Of a stretch of 64,000 bases of DNA, positions 42,461-49,900 are shown in pieces; within the stretch, counting starts at the first letter, position 1, and each line of letters starts with the position of its first letter. The stretch spans positions 1,178,001-1,242,000 of the forward strand of contig OY970387.1 of the NCBI GenBank assembly GCA_963719485.1. Direction: 5' to 3'. Under the pieces are notes generated by a model, which was not told where the DNA came from, did no database searches, and was given only the letters and a program-made list of their open reading frames with translations. The position numbers and the translations under genes were made by a program. Source of the DNA: Bog-473 sp963719485 (GTDB lineage: Bacteria > Actinomycetota > Acidimicrobiia > Acidimicrobiales > RAAP-2).

Positions 42461-43323
42461 TGGGCATCGGGTTCTACCTCCAATTCGGCTTCGCCCAGCA
42501 CACGCTCGAGGCGGCTTTCCTCGTCGCCGTCAGTTGCGGCCTCATCGGCCCCTTCGTCATCACCCGCACCATGTCCTTCGCCGTGCACGGCACCAGCGAG
42601 CTCGCCTTCACCGGCGCCGTGGCGGGGTTGCTCGTCGCAAACAACCCGCTCGCCGGCGCGCTCGTCGGCGCCCTCATCGTGGCGACGCTCATCGGCCTGC
42701 TCGGGCAACGCGCCGCCGAGCGCGACTCCACCATCGGCGTGATCCTGGCGGCGGGGCTCGGCCTCGGCGTGTTCCTCCTCGGCTACTACCACGGATACGC
42801 CAGCGAGGCGCTCAACATCCTCTTCGGCAACATCTTCGGCATCAGTTCGGGCCAGATCCTCCTCCTCGGCGTCATCGCCGTGGTCGTGGCCATCGTCCTC
42901 ACCGCCATCCGTCGGCCACTGCTCTTCGCCTCCATCGATCCCGACGTCGCACGAGCCAGCGGGGTGCCCACGGGTCTGCTGGGCATCGTCTTCTTGTTCG
43001 TTCTCGCCATCACGGTGACCGAGGCGGCTCAGATCGTGGGGACGCTGCTGGTGCTGAGCCTGGCCATCACACCGGCGGCGGCAGCCCAACGCCTGAGCGC
43101 GAACCCCTTCGTCGTCACGGTGCTCTCCGTCGTCATGGCGGTGCTGGCGGCCGACGGAGGACTTCTGCTCAGCTTCCAATTCCCGACGGTCAAGCCGAGC
43201 GTGCTGATCGTGGCCATCAGCTTCGCCTTCTACGTCGTGGCCCGCCTCGTCGGCCCCGCCGTGGCCTCCCGGCGGAGGGACCGGTTCGCCGCGCCGGACC
43301 TGGCAGAGTTGAGCCGTGGTTGA
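42460..43323 (+). CDS. znuB: Zinc ABC transporter permease
   Basis: A 287-residue integral membrane protein of the ZnuB/TroC type with about eight hydrophobic segments. Family features are AVSCGLIGPFVITRTMSFAVHGTSELAFTGAVAG near the N-terminus, GLGVFLLGYYHGYASEALNILFGNIFGI in the middle, and AAQIVGTLLVLSLAITPAAAAQRL near the C-terminus. ATG 42460 overlaps the znuC stop by one base; its end overlaps zur by eight bases. Confidence 0.93.
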
Positions 43324-43759
43324 GCACGCCGAGCACCCGGCCCGCACCTCGCGGCGGACGCGCCAGGGGGACGCCGTGCTCAACGTCGTGCTGGGCTCGG
43401 ACAACTTCCGCAGCGCGCAGGACATCCATGCCGCGCTCCGGGCATCCGGCGAGACGGTCGGATTGACGACGGTCTACCGGCACCTGGCCCTTCTCACCGA
43501 CGAGGGCCAGGTCGACGCGCTGCAGACCGCCGACGGCGAGCTCGTCTACCGTCGCTGCCACAGCGAGAGCCATCACCACCACGTGGTGTGCCGGCGCTGC
43601 GGGCGCGGCACCGAAGTGGAGCTCCCGGACCTCGAACGGTGGGCCGAGACGACGGCATCGGACCTCGGCTACAGCGAGGTCACGCACACGGTCGAGATCT
43701 TCGGCGTGTGCGCCGACTGCCGGGCGCGACCCGCCGCAGCGGGTTCAGCCGACCGCTGA
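43316..43759 (+). CDS. zur: Fur-family zinc uptake regulator
   Basis: A 147-residue regulator. The winged-helix N-terminus (SAQDIHAALRASGETVGLTTVYRHLALLTDEGQV) and dimerisation region with HHHHVVCRRCGRGTEVEL and VCADC give the structural zinc CxxC pairs (CRRC, CADC), with a His-rich HSESHHHHV segment. As the last gene of the znu operon it most likely represses it when zinc is plentiful. GTG 43316 lies within the znuB end. Confidence 0.93.
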   Translation: MVEHAEHPARTSRRTRQGDAVLNVVLGSDNFRSAQDIHAALRASGETVGLTTVYRHLALLTDEGQVDALQTADGELVYRRCHSESHHHHVVCRRCGRGTEVELPDLERWAETTASDLGYSEVTHTVEIFGVCADCRARPAAAGSADR

Positions 43760-44632
43760 GAAGAACAGCCCGGCGTCGATCACGGTCTCCCCACGCTGGG
43801 TCTCGGTGCGGAACCGGTAGGCGCCCTTGACGCTGTCGCCGATGTCCCACAGCGAGACGGTCAGCGTGTCCCCGGGCATGGTCGGCTTGGAGAACCGGGC
43901 GCGCATGGCGCCGAAGCGCGCCGGATCCGAGCCGCACGCGGCGTGGAGCAGGGCGCGCCCGGTGAACCCGTACGTGCAGAGGCCGTGCAGGATCGGGCGG
44001 TCGAAGCCGGCCCTCTTGGCGAACGCCGGGTCGGAGTGCAGCGGGTTGCGATCGCCGCTCAACCGGTAGAGGAGCGCCTGATCGGTGCGGGTGGCGTAGG
44101 AGACGACCTCGTCCGGCTCACGCGTCGGCAGCGGCTCGGCGGCCAGCGTGCTCTCCTCGTCGCCCTCGGGGTTCCGCGGCCCGCCGAAGCCGCCCACACC
44201 GCGGATGAACAGGGCGGACCGGCTGGTGAAGGCGGGCTCGCCGCTGTCCGCATACCGCGACGAACTCTCGAGGACGACCAGGCCGGCCGCTCCTTTGTCA
44301 TACATGCCGGCCACCGTCGTGGTGGTCGACACCGTCCCCGCGACGGGCAGCTCGCCGTGGAGGCGGATGGACTGCTCCCCGTGGACCAGCATCGCCGGGT
44401 CGAAGTCGCCGAGCGACGTCCGGCCCCCGCCCTGCCCGATGATGGTGGTGAACGTCGGCAGGACGCGCTGGGTCACCCCGTCGGAATTCTCGGTGGTGAA
44501 CTCCAGCTCGAAGCCGGTGGGATCAAGGGCGCCGGCGCCGACTCCGAGGGCGTAGAGGAGGGCGTCCTTCGAGTCCCACGACCGCTCGGAGGGATCAGAG
44601 GTAGTCCCCACCGCATCGAGATTCAGTCCCAT
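43745..44632 (-). CDS. MaoC-like double-hotdog enoyl-CoA hydratase
   Basis: A 295-residue protein with an N-terminal hotdog (LLYALGVGAGALDP, then LPTFTTIIG) and a C-terminal MaoC domain with the hydratase-2 motif YRLSGDRNPLHSDPAFAKRAGFDRPILHGLCTYGF, where Asp and His are catalytic. It belongs with the enoyl-CoA hydratases that act on steroid or fatty-acyl side chains. CYP142 lies 5 kb away, so sterol side-chain breakdown is possible, but no other sterol-degradation genes are adjacent. Its end overlaps zur by 15 bases, convergently. Confidence 0.9.
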   Translation of the reverse strand: MGLNLDAVGTTSDPSERSWDSKDALLYALGVGAGALDPTGFELEFTTENSDGVTQRVLPTFTTIIGQGGGRTSLGDFDPAMLVHGEQSIRLHGELPVAGTVSTTTTVAGMYDKGAAGLVVLESSSRYADSGEPAFTSRSALFIRGVGGFGGPRNPEGDEESTLAAEPLPTREPDEVVSYATRTDQALLYRLSGDRNPLHSDPAFAKRAGFDRPILHGLCTYGFTGRALLHAACGSDPARFGAMRARFSKPTMPGDTLTVSLWDIGDSVKGAYRFRTETQRGETVIDAGLFFSAVG

Positions 44633-44667
44633 CGTCGCACCTCTCTCATCTGTTGTCGGTCCTTCTC

Positions 44668-44712
44668 GTCAAGCTTGACAGTATGTGATCGCCGCTCCGT
44701 GCTCTGTAGGGT
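44668..44712. promoter_or_regulatory. Divergent promoter region with palindrome
   Basis: Between the hydratase and pgeF starts there is a perfect 12-base palindrome GTCAAGCTTGAC (44668-44679) and, for pgeF, a TAGGGT -10-like box at 44707-44712 ending eight bases before GTG 44721, the spacing of a leaderless actinobacterial promoter. The palindrome may be an operator for the hydratase gene. Confidence 0.4.
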
Positions 44713-44720
44713 CGCGGGTC

Positions 44721-45521
44721 GTGCCCGATCCCCCGGATGTCCCCCTCCTGCGCTGGGACGGGGCGACCGACCTCGGGGTCGCCGTGGCCGTCACCACACG
44801 GCACGGTGGCGGGTCGGTGGCCCCGTACGACACCCTCAACCTCGGTCTGCACGTGGGCGACCGCCCCGAGGCCGTCATCGACAACCGGACCCGGGCGGCG
44901 GCGGCCTTCGGCGTCGACCTCGACACCCTGGTGTTCGCCCGTCAGGTGCACGGCGCGGCGGCGGCGCTCGTCGGCCGCCAGGATCGGGGACGCGGCACCC
45001 GCGCTGAGGCCGACGCCGTCCCGGACGTCGACATCCTGGTCACCACCGCGCCCGGCGTCACGCTCGCCATCCTGGTCGCCGATTGCCTCCCGCTCGCTCT
45101 GGTCGATGCTGACGCCAGGGTCCTGGCGGCGGTCCACGCCGGCTGGCGTGGGACGGCCGGCGGGGCGGTCGGCAGCGCGCTCCGCGCCATGCAGGACTGC
45201 GGCGCCCGGCCCGAGCGAATCCGCGTCTTCCTCGGGCCGGCCGTACAGCCCGACCGTTACCAGGTCTCCGACGGGGTGCAGCGGGCGCTGTCGGGTGCGG
45301 TGCACCCGGCAACCCTGGACAGCGCCGTGGCGCGTCCCGACGGTCCCGGCCACTGGCTCGTCGACCTGATCGCCGCGAACCGCCAGCAGCTCCTCACGGG
45401 CGGGGTGCGGGCCGACGCCATCTTCGACTGCGGCGCCACCACGGCGGACGAGGGCTTCTTCAGCGACCGCGCCCGGCGCCCGTGCGGGCGGTTCGCCCTG
45501 CTGGCGCGCCTCGTCGGCTGA
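44721..45521 (+). CDS. pgeF: Peptidoglycan editing factor (DUF152/laccase-domain)
   Basis: A 266-residue YfiH-family protein. It shows SVAPYDTLNLGLHVGDRPEAVIDNR, FARQVHG, ILVTTAPGVTLAILVADCLPLAL, AAVHAGWRGTAGG and IRVFLGPAVQPDRYQVS, with Cys and His residues for the metal site. In E. coli PgeF corrects wrong L-Ser in the first stem-peptide position. It lies 66 bases before murL and murD2, so the three form a peptidoglycan-stem cluster. GTG 44721 is used; ATG 44685 is a possible longer start. Confidence 0.87.
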   Translation: MPDPPDVPLLRWDGATDLGVAVAVTTRHGGGSVAPYDTLNLGLHVGDRPEAVIDNRTRAAAAFGVDLDTLVFARQVHGAAAALVGRQDRGRGTRAEADAVPDVDILVTTAPGVTLAILVADCLPLALVDADARVLAAVHAGWRGTAGGAVGSALRAMQDCGARPERIRVFLGPAVQPDRYQVSDGVQRALSGAVHPATLDSAVARPDGPGHWLVDLIAANRQQLLTGGVRADAIFDCGATTADEGFFSDRARRPCGRFALLARLVG

Positions 45522-45587
45522 GCCGGTCCCCGGCTCGCTGCGCCCTAACATGGTCAGGCCCGGACGGCCGGGCCACCCCAAAACTGC

Positions 45588-46922
45588 ATGCCACCACCCG
45601 ACCGGTTCCGCTACGACGGCTTCGCCATCGATCCGGTCGACTCGACCGTCACCTGCCGCTACTCGACGGCCGACCACTCGTTCACCGAACGCTTCACCTT
45701 CGAGCACGCCGGCGACTGGGAGGACCCGGCGGTGCTGGCCGCCGTGCGCATCCTGTACCTGCTGGCCGGGGTTTCGTACTACAAGACCACCGCAGCACCC
45801 GTGGTCGACCTGGGGGACCTCAAGACGACAGCACCCGAGCGGGACTTCCTCCGGGCGTACTACGTCAACGGCCTCGGCGAGTTCGCCTACCGCAACGGCC
45901 TCGACCTCCCGGGGCTGCGGGTGGAGGGTCCCGAGGCAGCGGCCGCTCCGCCGGCCGCCTTCGATCCCGAACCGGGCCGGCCCCTGATCCCCTTCGGCGG
46001 CGGTATCGACTCCATCGTGACCGTGGAGGCCCTCGCCGGCGATCACCCCGACGCGGCGTTGTTCGTCGTCGAGCCGCCGGGCGACCGCTTCGCCGCCATC
46101 GAGGACGCCGCCGCGTTGACCGGGCTGCCCGTCACGCGCACCACCCGACAGATCGATCCGCTCGTCCGTCGCTCGGCCGAGCTCGGGTTCCTCAACGGGC
46201 ACGTGCCCGTCACCGCCATCATCAGCGCCGCCGCCCTCGTGGCCGCGGTCCTCGAACGGCGCGACGCCGTGGTCCTCTCCAACGAGTGGTCCGCCTCGGT
46301 GCCGACCGTGGTGACCGACGGCGTCGCCGTGAACCACCAGTGGTCCAAGAGCGAGGAGTTCGAGCGGTCCTTCGGTGAGCTCGTCCTTTCGGGACTCGGA
46401 CCGGGCATCTCGGTGTTCTCCTACCTGCGCCCCCGCAGTGAGCTGTGGGTCGCGCAGCAGTTCGCACGTCTGAGGCCCTACCACGGCGCTTTTCGCAGCT
46501 GTAACCGCGCCTTCCACCAGGACCCGGCACAGCGGCTCGACCACTGGTGCGGCCGGTGTGACAAGTGCTGCTTCATCGACCTCGTCCTCGCCCCGTTCAT
46601 GGAGCGGGTGGACCTCGAAGCCGTGTTCGCCGGCGACGAGCCCCTGCAGGACTCCGCCAATGAGCAGCGGTTCCGCTCGCTCCTCGACCTGGGTCCGGGA
46701 CCGAAGCCGTTCGAGTGCGTGGGCGACACCGACGAATGCCGCGCCGCCACGCTGCTCGCCGCACGGCGGGAGGACCGTGCCGGCACCGAGCTGCTGGCGC
46801 GGTTGCGCGCCGAACTGGCCGCGGCCCCGCCCACCGACCCTCTCGCGCTGCTGCAGCCGCGCGGTAGCCACCGCATCCCTGATCGCTATGCGCCAACCGA
46901 TATCCTGGTCCGCGCTCACTGA
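45588..46922 (+). CDS. murL: UDP-MurNAc-L-Ala-L-Glu epimerase MurL
   Basis: A 444-residue protein matching MurL of Xanthomonas oryzae, which inverts the L-Glu of UDP-MurNAc-L-Ala-L-Glu to D-Glu. It has an ATP loop FGGGIDSIVTVEAL at about 135-148, then FLNGHVPVTAIISAAALVAA, VVLSNEWSAS, QWSKSEEFERSF and a Cys cluster HWCGRCDKCCFIDL (Cys321 and following) with CNRAFHQ before it. The overlapping partner murD2 strengthens the call. This route replaces MurI glutamate racemase plus MurD. The assignment is by motif and context. Confidence 0.88.
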   Translation: MPPPDRFRYDGFAIDPVDSTVTCRYSTADHSFTERFTFEHAGDWEDPAVLAAVRILYLLAGVSYYKTTAAPVVDLGDLKTTAPERDFLRAYYVNGLGEFAYRNGLDLPGLRVEGPEAAAAPPAAFDPEPGRPLIPFGGGIDSIVTVEALAGDHPDAALFVVEPPGDRFAAIEDAAALTGLPVTRTTRQIDPLVRRSAELGFLNGHVPVTAIISAAALVAAVLERRDAVVLSNEWSASVPTVVTDGVAVNHQWSKSEEFERSFGELVLSGLGPGISVFSYLRPRSELWVAQQFARLRPYHGAFRSCNRAFHQDPAQRLDHWCGRCDKCCFIDLVLAPFMERVDLEAVFAGDEPLQDSANEQRFRSLLDLGPGPKPFECVGDTDECRAATLLAARREDRAGTELLARLRAELAAAPPTDPLALLQPRGSHRIPDRYAPTDILVRAH

Positions 46923-48216
46923 CGCGTCCGTCGGCGTCTGGGGGCTCGGCGTCGAGGGGCAGGCCAGCGTCCGGCGGCTCCGGTCCATGGGTCGCGAGCC
47001 CGTGCTCGTCGACGACGCGCCCGCTTCAATCGCGCTCGACGGGCTCGAGGTCATGGCGACTGACGCCGGCGGGCTGGCCGCGCTCACCGCCTGCGACGTC
47101 GTGGTGAAGAGCCCGGGCATCAGCCGCTACCGGCCCGAGGTGGCCCGCCTCGAGCAGTCGGGGGTCGTCGTCTGCGGCGGCCTCGGCCTCTTCATGGCGG
47201 AGGCCGATCCGACCCGGGTGGCCTGCATCACGGGTACGAAGGGCAAGAGCACGACGACGGCACTGGCCGTGCACCTGCTCACCGGGCTCGGCTTCGTTGC
47301 CCGCGCCGGCGGGAACATCGGACACCCGCCTTGGGACCCCTCCCCCGACCCGGCGCCGGAGTACTGGATCGTCGAGACGTCGAGCTTCCAGGTCCCCGAC
47401 CTCGGCAACGCGCCGGGGGTGGTCTCCGTCACCTCACTGTCACCCGACCATCTCGACTGGCACGGCACGGTCGAGCGTTACTACGCAGACAAGCTCTCCC
47501 TGTGCACCAAGCCCGGAGTGACGCTGGCCCTCGCCAACGGTGCGGACGAGGAGCTGCGTGCACACGCCGAGCTCCTCGGTCCCCACGTCCGCTGGGTGGG
47601 CGCCGCCGAGGTGGAGCAGGACTCCGGCTGGTCGCGGTCGCTCGGTCTGCGCGGGCCGCACAACGCGCGCAACGCTTCGGTGGCCCGCGCCGTGCTCGAT
47701 GGCCTCGGCATACCCGGCGCCTCCGACAGTGACCGGCTCGCCGAAGCAGCGCGGGGTTTCGAGGGGCTCCCCAGCCGCTGCCGCTCCCTGGGCTCAGTCG
47801 GTGCGGTCGAGTTCGTCGACGACGGCCTGTCGACCAACGTGCTGCCCGCGCAGGCCGCGCTGGAGGCGTTCGCCGGACGACCGGTCGCCCTGCTCGTCGG
47901 TGGACACGACCGGGGCCTCGACTACACGCCGCTCGGCCGGACGATCGCCGGACGACACGCGCCGACGCTCGTCGTGACCATGCCGGACAACGGGCCGCGC
48001 ATCGGCCAGGCGATACGGGACGTGACGGGCGGGCGGGTCGAAGTGCTCGATGCCGTGAACCTCGACGCCGCGGTCGAGGCCGCGGTCGAATGGGCGCCCG
48101 ACGGCGGCGTGGTGCTGCTCTCGCCGGCCGCTCCCAGCTTCGGGCGCTACGGCGACTACCGGGAGCGCTCCGCGGCCTTTGCCCGGGCCGCCGGGCGCTA
48201 CGGCACGCTCAGCTGA
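46888..48216 (+). CDS. murD2: MurD2: UDP-MurNAc-L-Ala L-glutamate ligase
   Basis: A 442-residue Mur ligase. The N-terminal Rossmann part is VGVWGLGVEGQASVRRL, the ATP loop VACITGTKGKSTTTALAVHLL (G115 on), then GGNIGHPPWD, VETSSFQ, SLSPDHLDWHG and RGPHNARNASVARAVLDGLG. The end is SPAAPSFGRYGDYRERSAAF, very like MurD (SPAxxSFDxF). MurD2 adds L-Glu instead of D-Glu; the pairing with murL by a 35-base overlap supports that form. ATG 46888 lies within the murL end. Confidence 0.87.
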   Translation: MRQPISWSALTDASVGVWGLGVEGQASVRRLRSMGREPVLVDDAPASIALDGLEVMATDAGGLAALTACDVVVKSPGISRYRPEVARLEQSGVVVCGGLGLFMAEADPTRVACITGTKGKSTTTALAVHLLTGLGFVARAGGNIGHPPWDPSPDPAPEYWIVETSSFQVPDLGNAPGVVSVTSLSPDHLDWHGTVERYYADKLSLCTKPGVTLALANGADEELRAHAELLGPHVRWVGAAEVEQDSGWSRSLGLRGPHNARNASVARAVLDGLGIPGASDSDRLAEAARGFEGLPSRCRSLGSVGAVEFVDDGLSTNVLPAQAALEAFAGRPVALLVGGHDRGLDYTPLGRTIAGRHAPTLVVTMPDNGPRIGQAIRDVTGGRVEVLDAVNLDAAVEAAVEWAPDGGVVLLSPAAPSFGRYGDYRERSAAFARAAGRYGTLS

Positions 48217-48222
48217 GGAGCC

Positions 48223-48882
48223 TCAGCAGGCAGCGGCGGCCGGCGCCAGCTCTTCACGCTCGCTGAGGAAGAGCCACCACGAGTCGGCCGACACTGTCGC
48301 CGCCGCCTGCACGACGTCGGGATCGGCGTCGAGTGCCGTGAGGGCCTCGATCGACCATCCGGCGTGGTCCACCTCTTGGGTGCGGTGCACGTCCCAGAAG
48401 CGGGTGCCGTCCTCGTCGAAGCCGTAGTGCCGGCGCAGCCCGTCGCCCTTCGAGCCTGCGATGTCGGCGGCCTGGACCTCGTAGGCGGCGACCATGGCCA
48501 GCGCCGCCACCGGGTCGTTCGACGCCGTCGTGCGCACGACGGCCAGCAGTGCCGCCGTCGAGGGCGTCGCGGGCGCGTCAGGTGCAGCCCCGGCCGGCCC
48601 CGCGAAAGACTCGAAGAGTTGCGCGTGCGGTTCGGGGGAGCCGAGTTCGTCGGCGAGGTTCGCCTCGACGAGCTGGCGGGCGCGCCCGGGTGGCAGCGCC
48701 TCGGCAATGGCCGCGAGCGTCACCGGGAGCTCCCGCTCAATGTGCCGGTATTGCTCCGCGTAGGCGGCCAACTCACCCTCGGTCAGGGTGCCGGCTTCCC
48801 AGCGACGGTAAAAGGGGTGCGTGAGCAAGTGACGCCCGACAATCGCCTCCGCAAGCACCTCGTTGATCGGTTGAGTGTGCAT
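48223..48882 (-). CDS. Haem-oxygenase-like diiron protein, CADD-like candidate p-aminobenzoate synthase
   Basis: A 219-residue TenA/PqqC-fold protein. By recalled alignment to Chlamydia CADD (HPFYxxWxxGxLTxxxLxxYAxxYxxHI, then ExxNLxDE), it conserves Tyr25 (HPFYRRW, the sacrificial Tyr27 in CADD), Lys145 (IAGSKGDGL, Lys152) and a six-ligand metal set E79, H86, E135, H166, E170, H173 (one Asp-to-Glu change). CADD cuts p-aminobenzoate out of its own tyrosine and feeds folate synthesis. No pabA, pabB or pabC is in the window, and the fol genes lie 14 kb away. Other HDO-family roles remain possible. Confidence 0.72.
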   Translation of the reverse strand: MHTQPINEVLAEAIVGRHLLTHPFYRRWEAGTLTEGELAAYAEQYRHIERELPVTLAAIAEALPPGRARQLVEANLADELGSPEPHAQLFESFAGPAGAAPDAPATPSTAALLAVVRTTASNDPVAALAMVAAYEVQAADIAGSKGDGLRRHYGFDEDGTRFWDVHRTQEVDHAGWSIEALTALDADPDVVQAAATVSADSWWLFLSEREELAPAAAAC

Positions 48883-48955
48883 CGGGGCACCTTAACCGCT
48901 CCCCGCCGAGCGTCAACTGAGCGGGCGGGAGTCCGAGAGCGGCCACAATCGGGGT

Positions 48956-49837
48956 GTGCTCACCCTCGTGTGGTTCATCGTGGGTGGCTTGGTGGGCTGG
49001 GGCGCGGCGCACGGGGGCCCCGCCGTGCAACGCGCCTGGCCCGTCTTCCTCCGGGTCCAGATCCTGGCAACGTCGGCGACGCTGTCGCTGGTGGCGGCCT
49101 GGCGGCTGACGTCGGTCAGCGAGTTGCTGGGACCCCTGGCGCTGTCCGCCGGGATGTGGTTGCTGCTCGGCGCAACCCTGCTCTCCCGGGGCGAGCGGAG
49201 CGCGGGCCAGAACTCGCTCGAGGCGTGGGCCGTGAGCCCCAACGCCGCCTTCTGGGTGGTCCCGACGGCGGCGGCCTTCGCCGGATCGGCCGGCACGATG
49301 ATCGCCGTCCTGGCCAACGTCCTCACGACGGCCTGGAACGCCGTCGCGGTCCACCTCATGCGACGCGATGCCCCGTTCCCCCAGCGCCGCTCCACCTCCT
49401 GGGTGGACCAGTCTCCCGTCCTCGCCTCCTTGATCGGGCTCTTGCTCCATCTCTTCGGCCCGGCTCCGAGCTGGACCGCCGATGTCCTGACCCTGGCCGG
49501 CCCCCTCCTGGCCTTCTCGGGCGCCGCCCTGTTCACGGGGTCGGTCATCCATCCGCACAACCTGGCGGTGCGCCACACGGCTCATGCCATGCGCCGGTTG
49601 ACCTGGCTCACCGTCCTGCGGATCGCCTATTACGCGCTCGTCGCCATCGCGGCCTCGCTGGCCGGTTCCACGCCGCTCGTCGTGGTGGCCGTCCTCACGG
49701 CGCTGAGCGCGCCATCGTTCCAGCCCGTGCAGCTCTCGGTCCTCTACGGCTACCGTTCGGAGGTCGTCGTGGCGGCAGTGCGGTGGGGGTGGTTGCTGGC
49801 TCCTTTCGGACTGGGATTGGCGGCGGTTATTCACTAA
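48956..49837 (+). CDS. Multi-pass membrane protein, AEC-transporter-like
   Basis: A 293-residue, very hydrophobic protein with about nine to ten predicted membrane helices (LTLVWFIVGGLVGWGAAHGG at the start, WVVPTAAAFAGSAGTMIAVLANVL mid, LLAPFGLGLAAVIH at the end). The layout of two repeated halves and SPNAAFWVVPTAAAFAG recalls auxin-efflux-carrier family permeases, but similarity is weak. GTG 48956 is 73 bases from the divergent CADD-like gene. Substrate unknown. Confidence 0.6.
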   Translation: MLTLVWFIVGGLVGWGAAHGGPAVQRAWPVFLRVQILATSATLSLVAAWRLTSVSELLGPLALSAGMWLLLGATLLSRGERSAGQNSLEAWAVSPNAAFWVVPTAAAFAGSAGTMIAVLANVLTTAWNAVAVHLMRRDAPFPQRRSTSWVDQSPVLASLIGLLLHLFGPAPSWTADVLTLAGPLLAFSGAALFTGSVIHPHNLAVRHTAHAMRRLTWLTVLRIAYYALVAIAASLAGSTPLVVVAVLTALSAPSFQPVQLSVLYGYRSEVVVAAVRWGWLLAPFGLGLAAVIH

Positions 49838-49900
49838 GACCCGAGAGCGGACGGCGAGCCGCGGGCAACGAAACAGCGCTGCTGTGCAAGGCTGGTTGGA

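Noticed and set aside
44646..47120. An 824-codon open frame on the minus strand over pgeF-murL-murD2
   Set aside because: It is an artefact of the high GC content: it lies exactly opposite three genes with clear families, and its translation is low-complexity with no motif.
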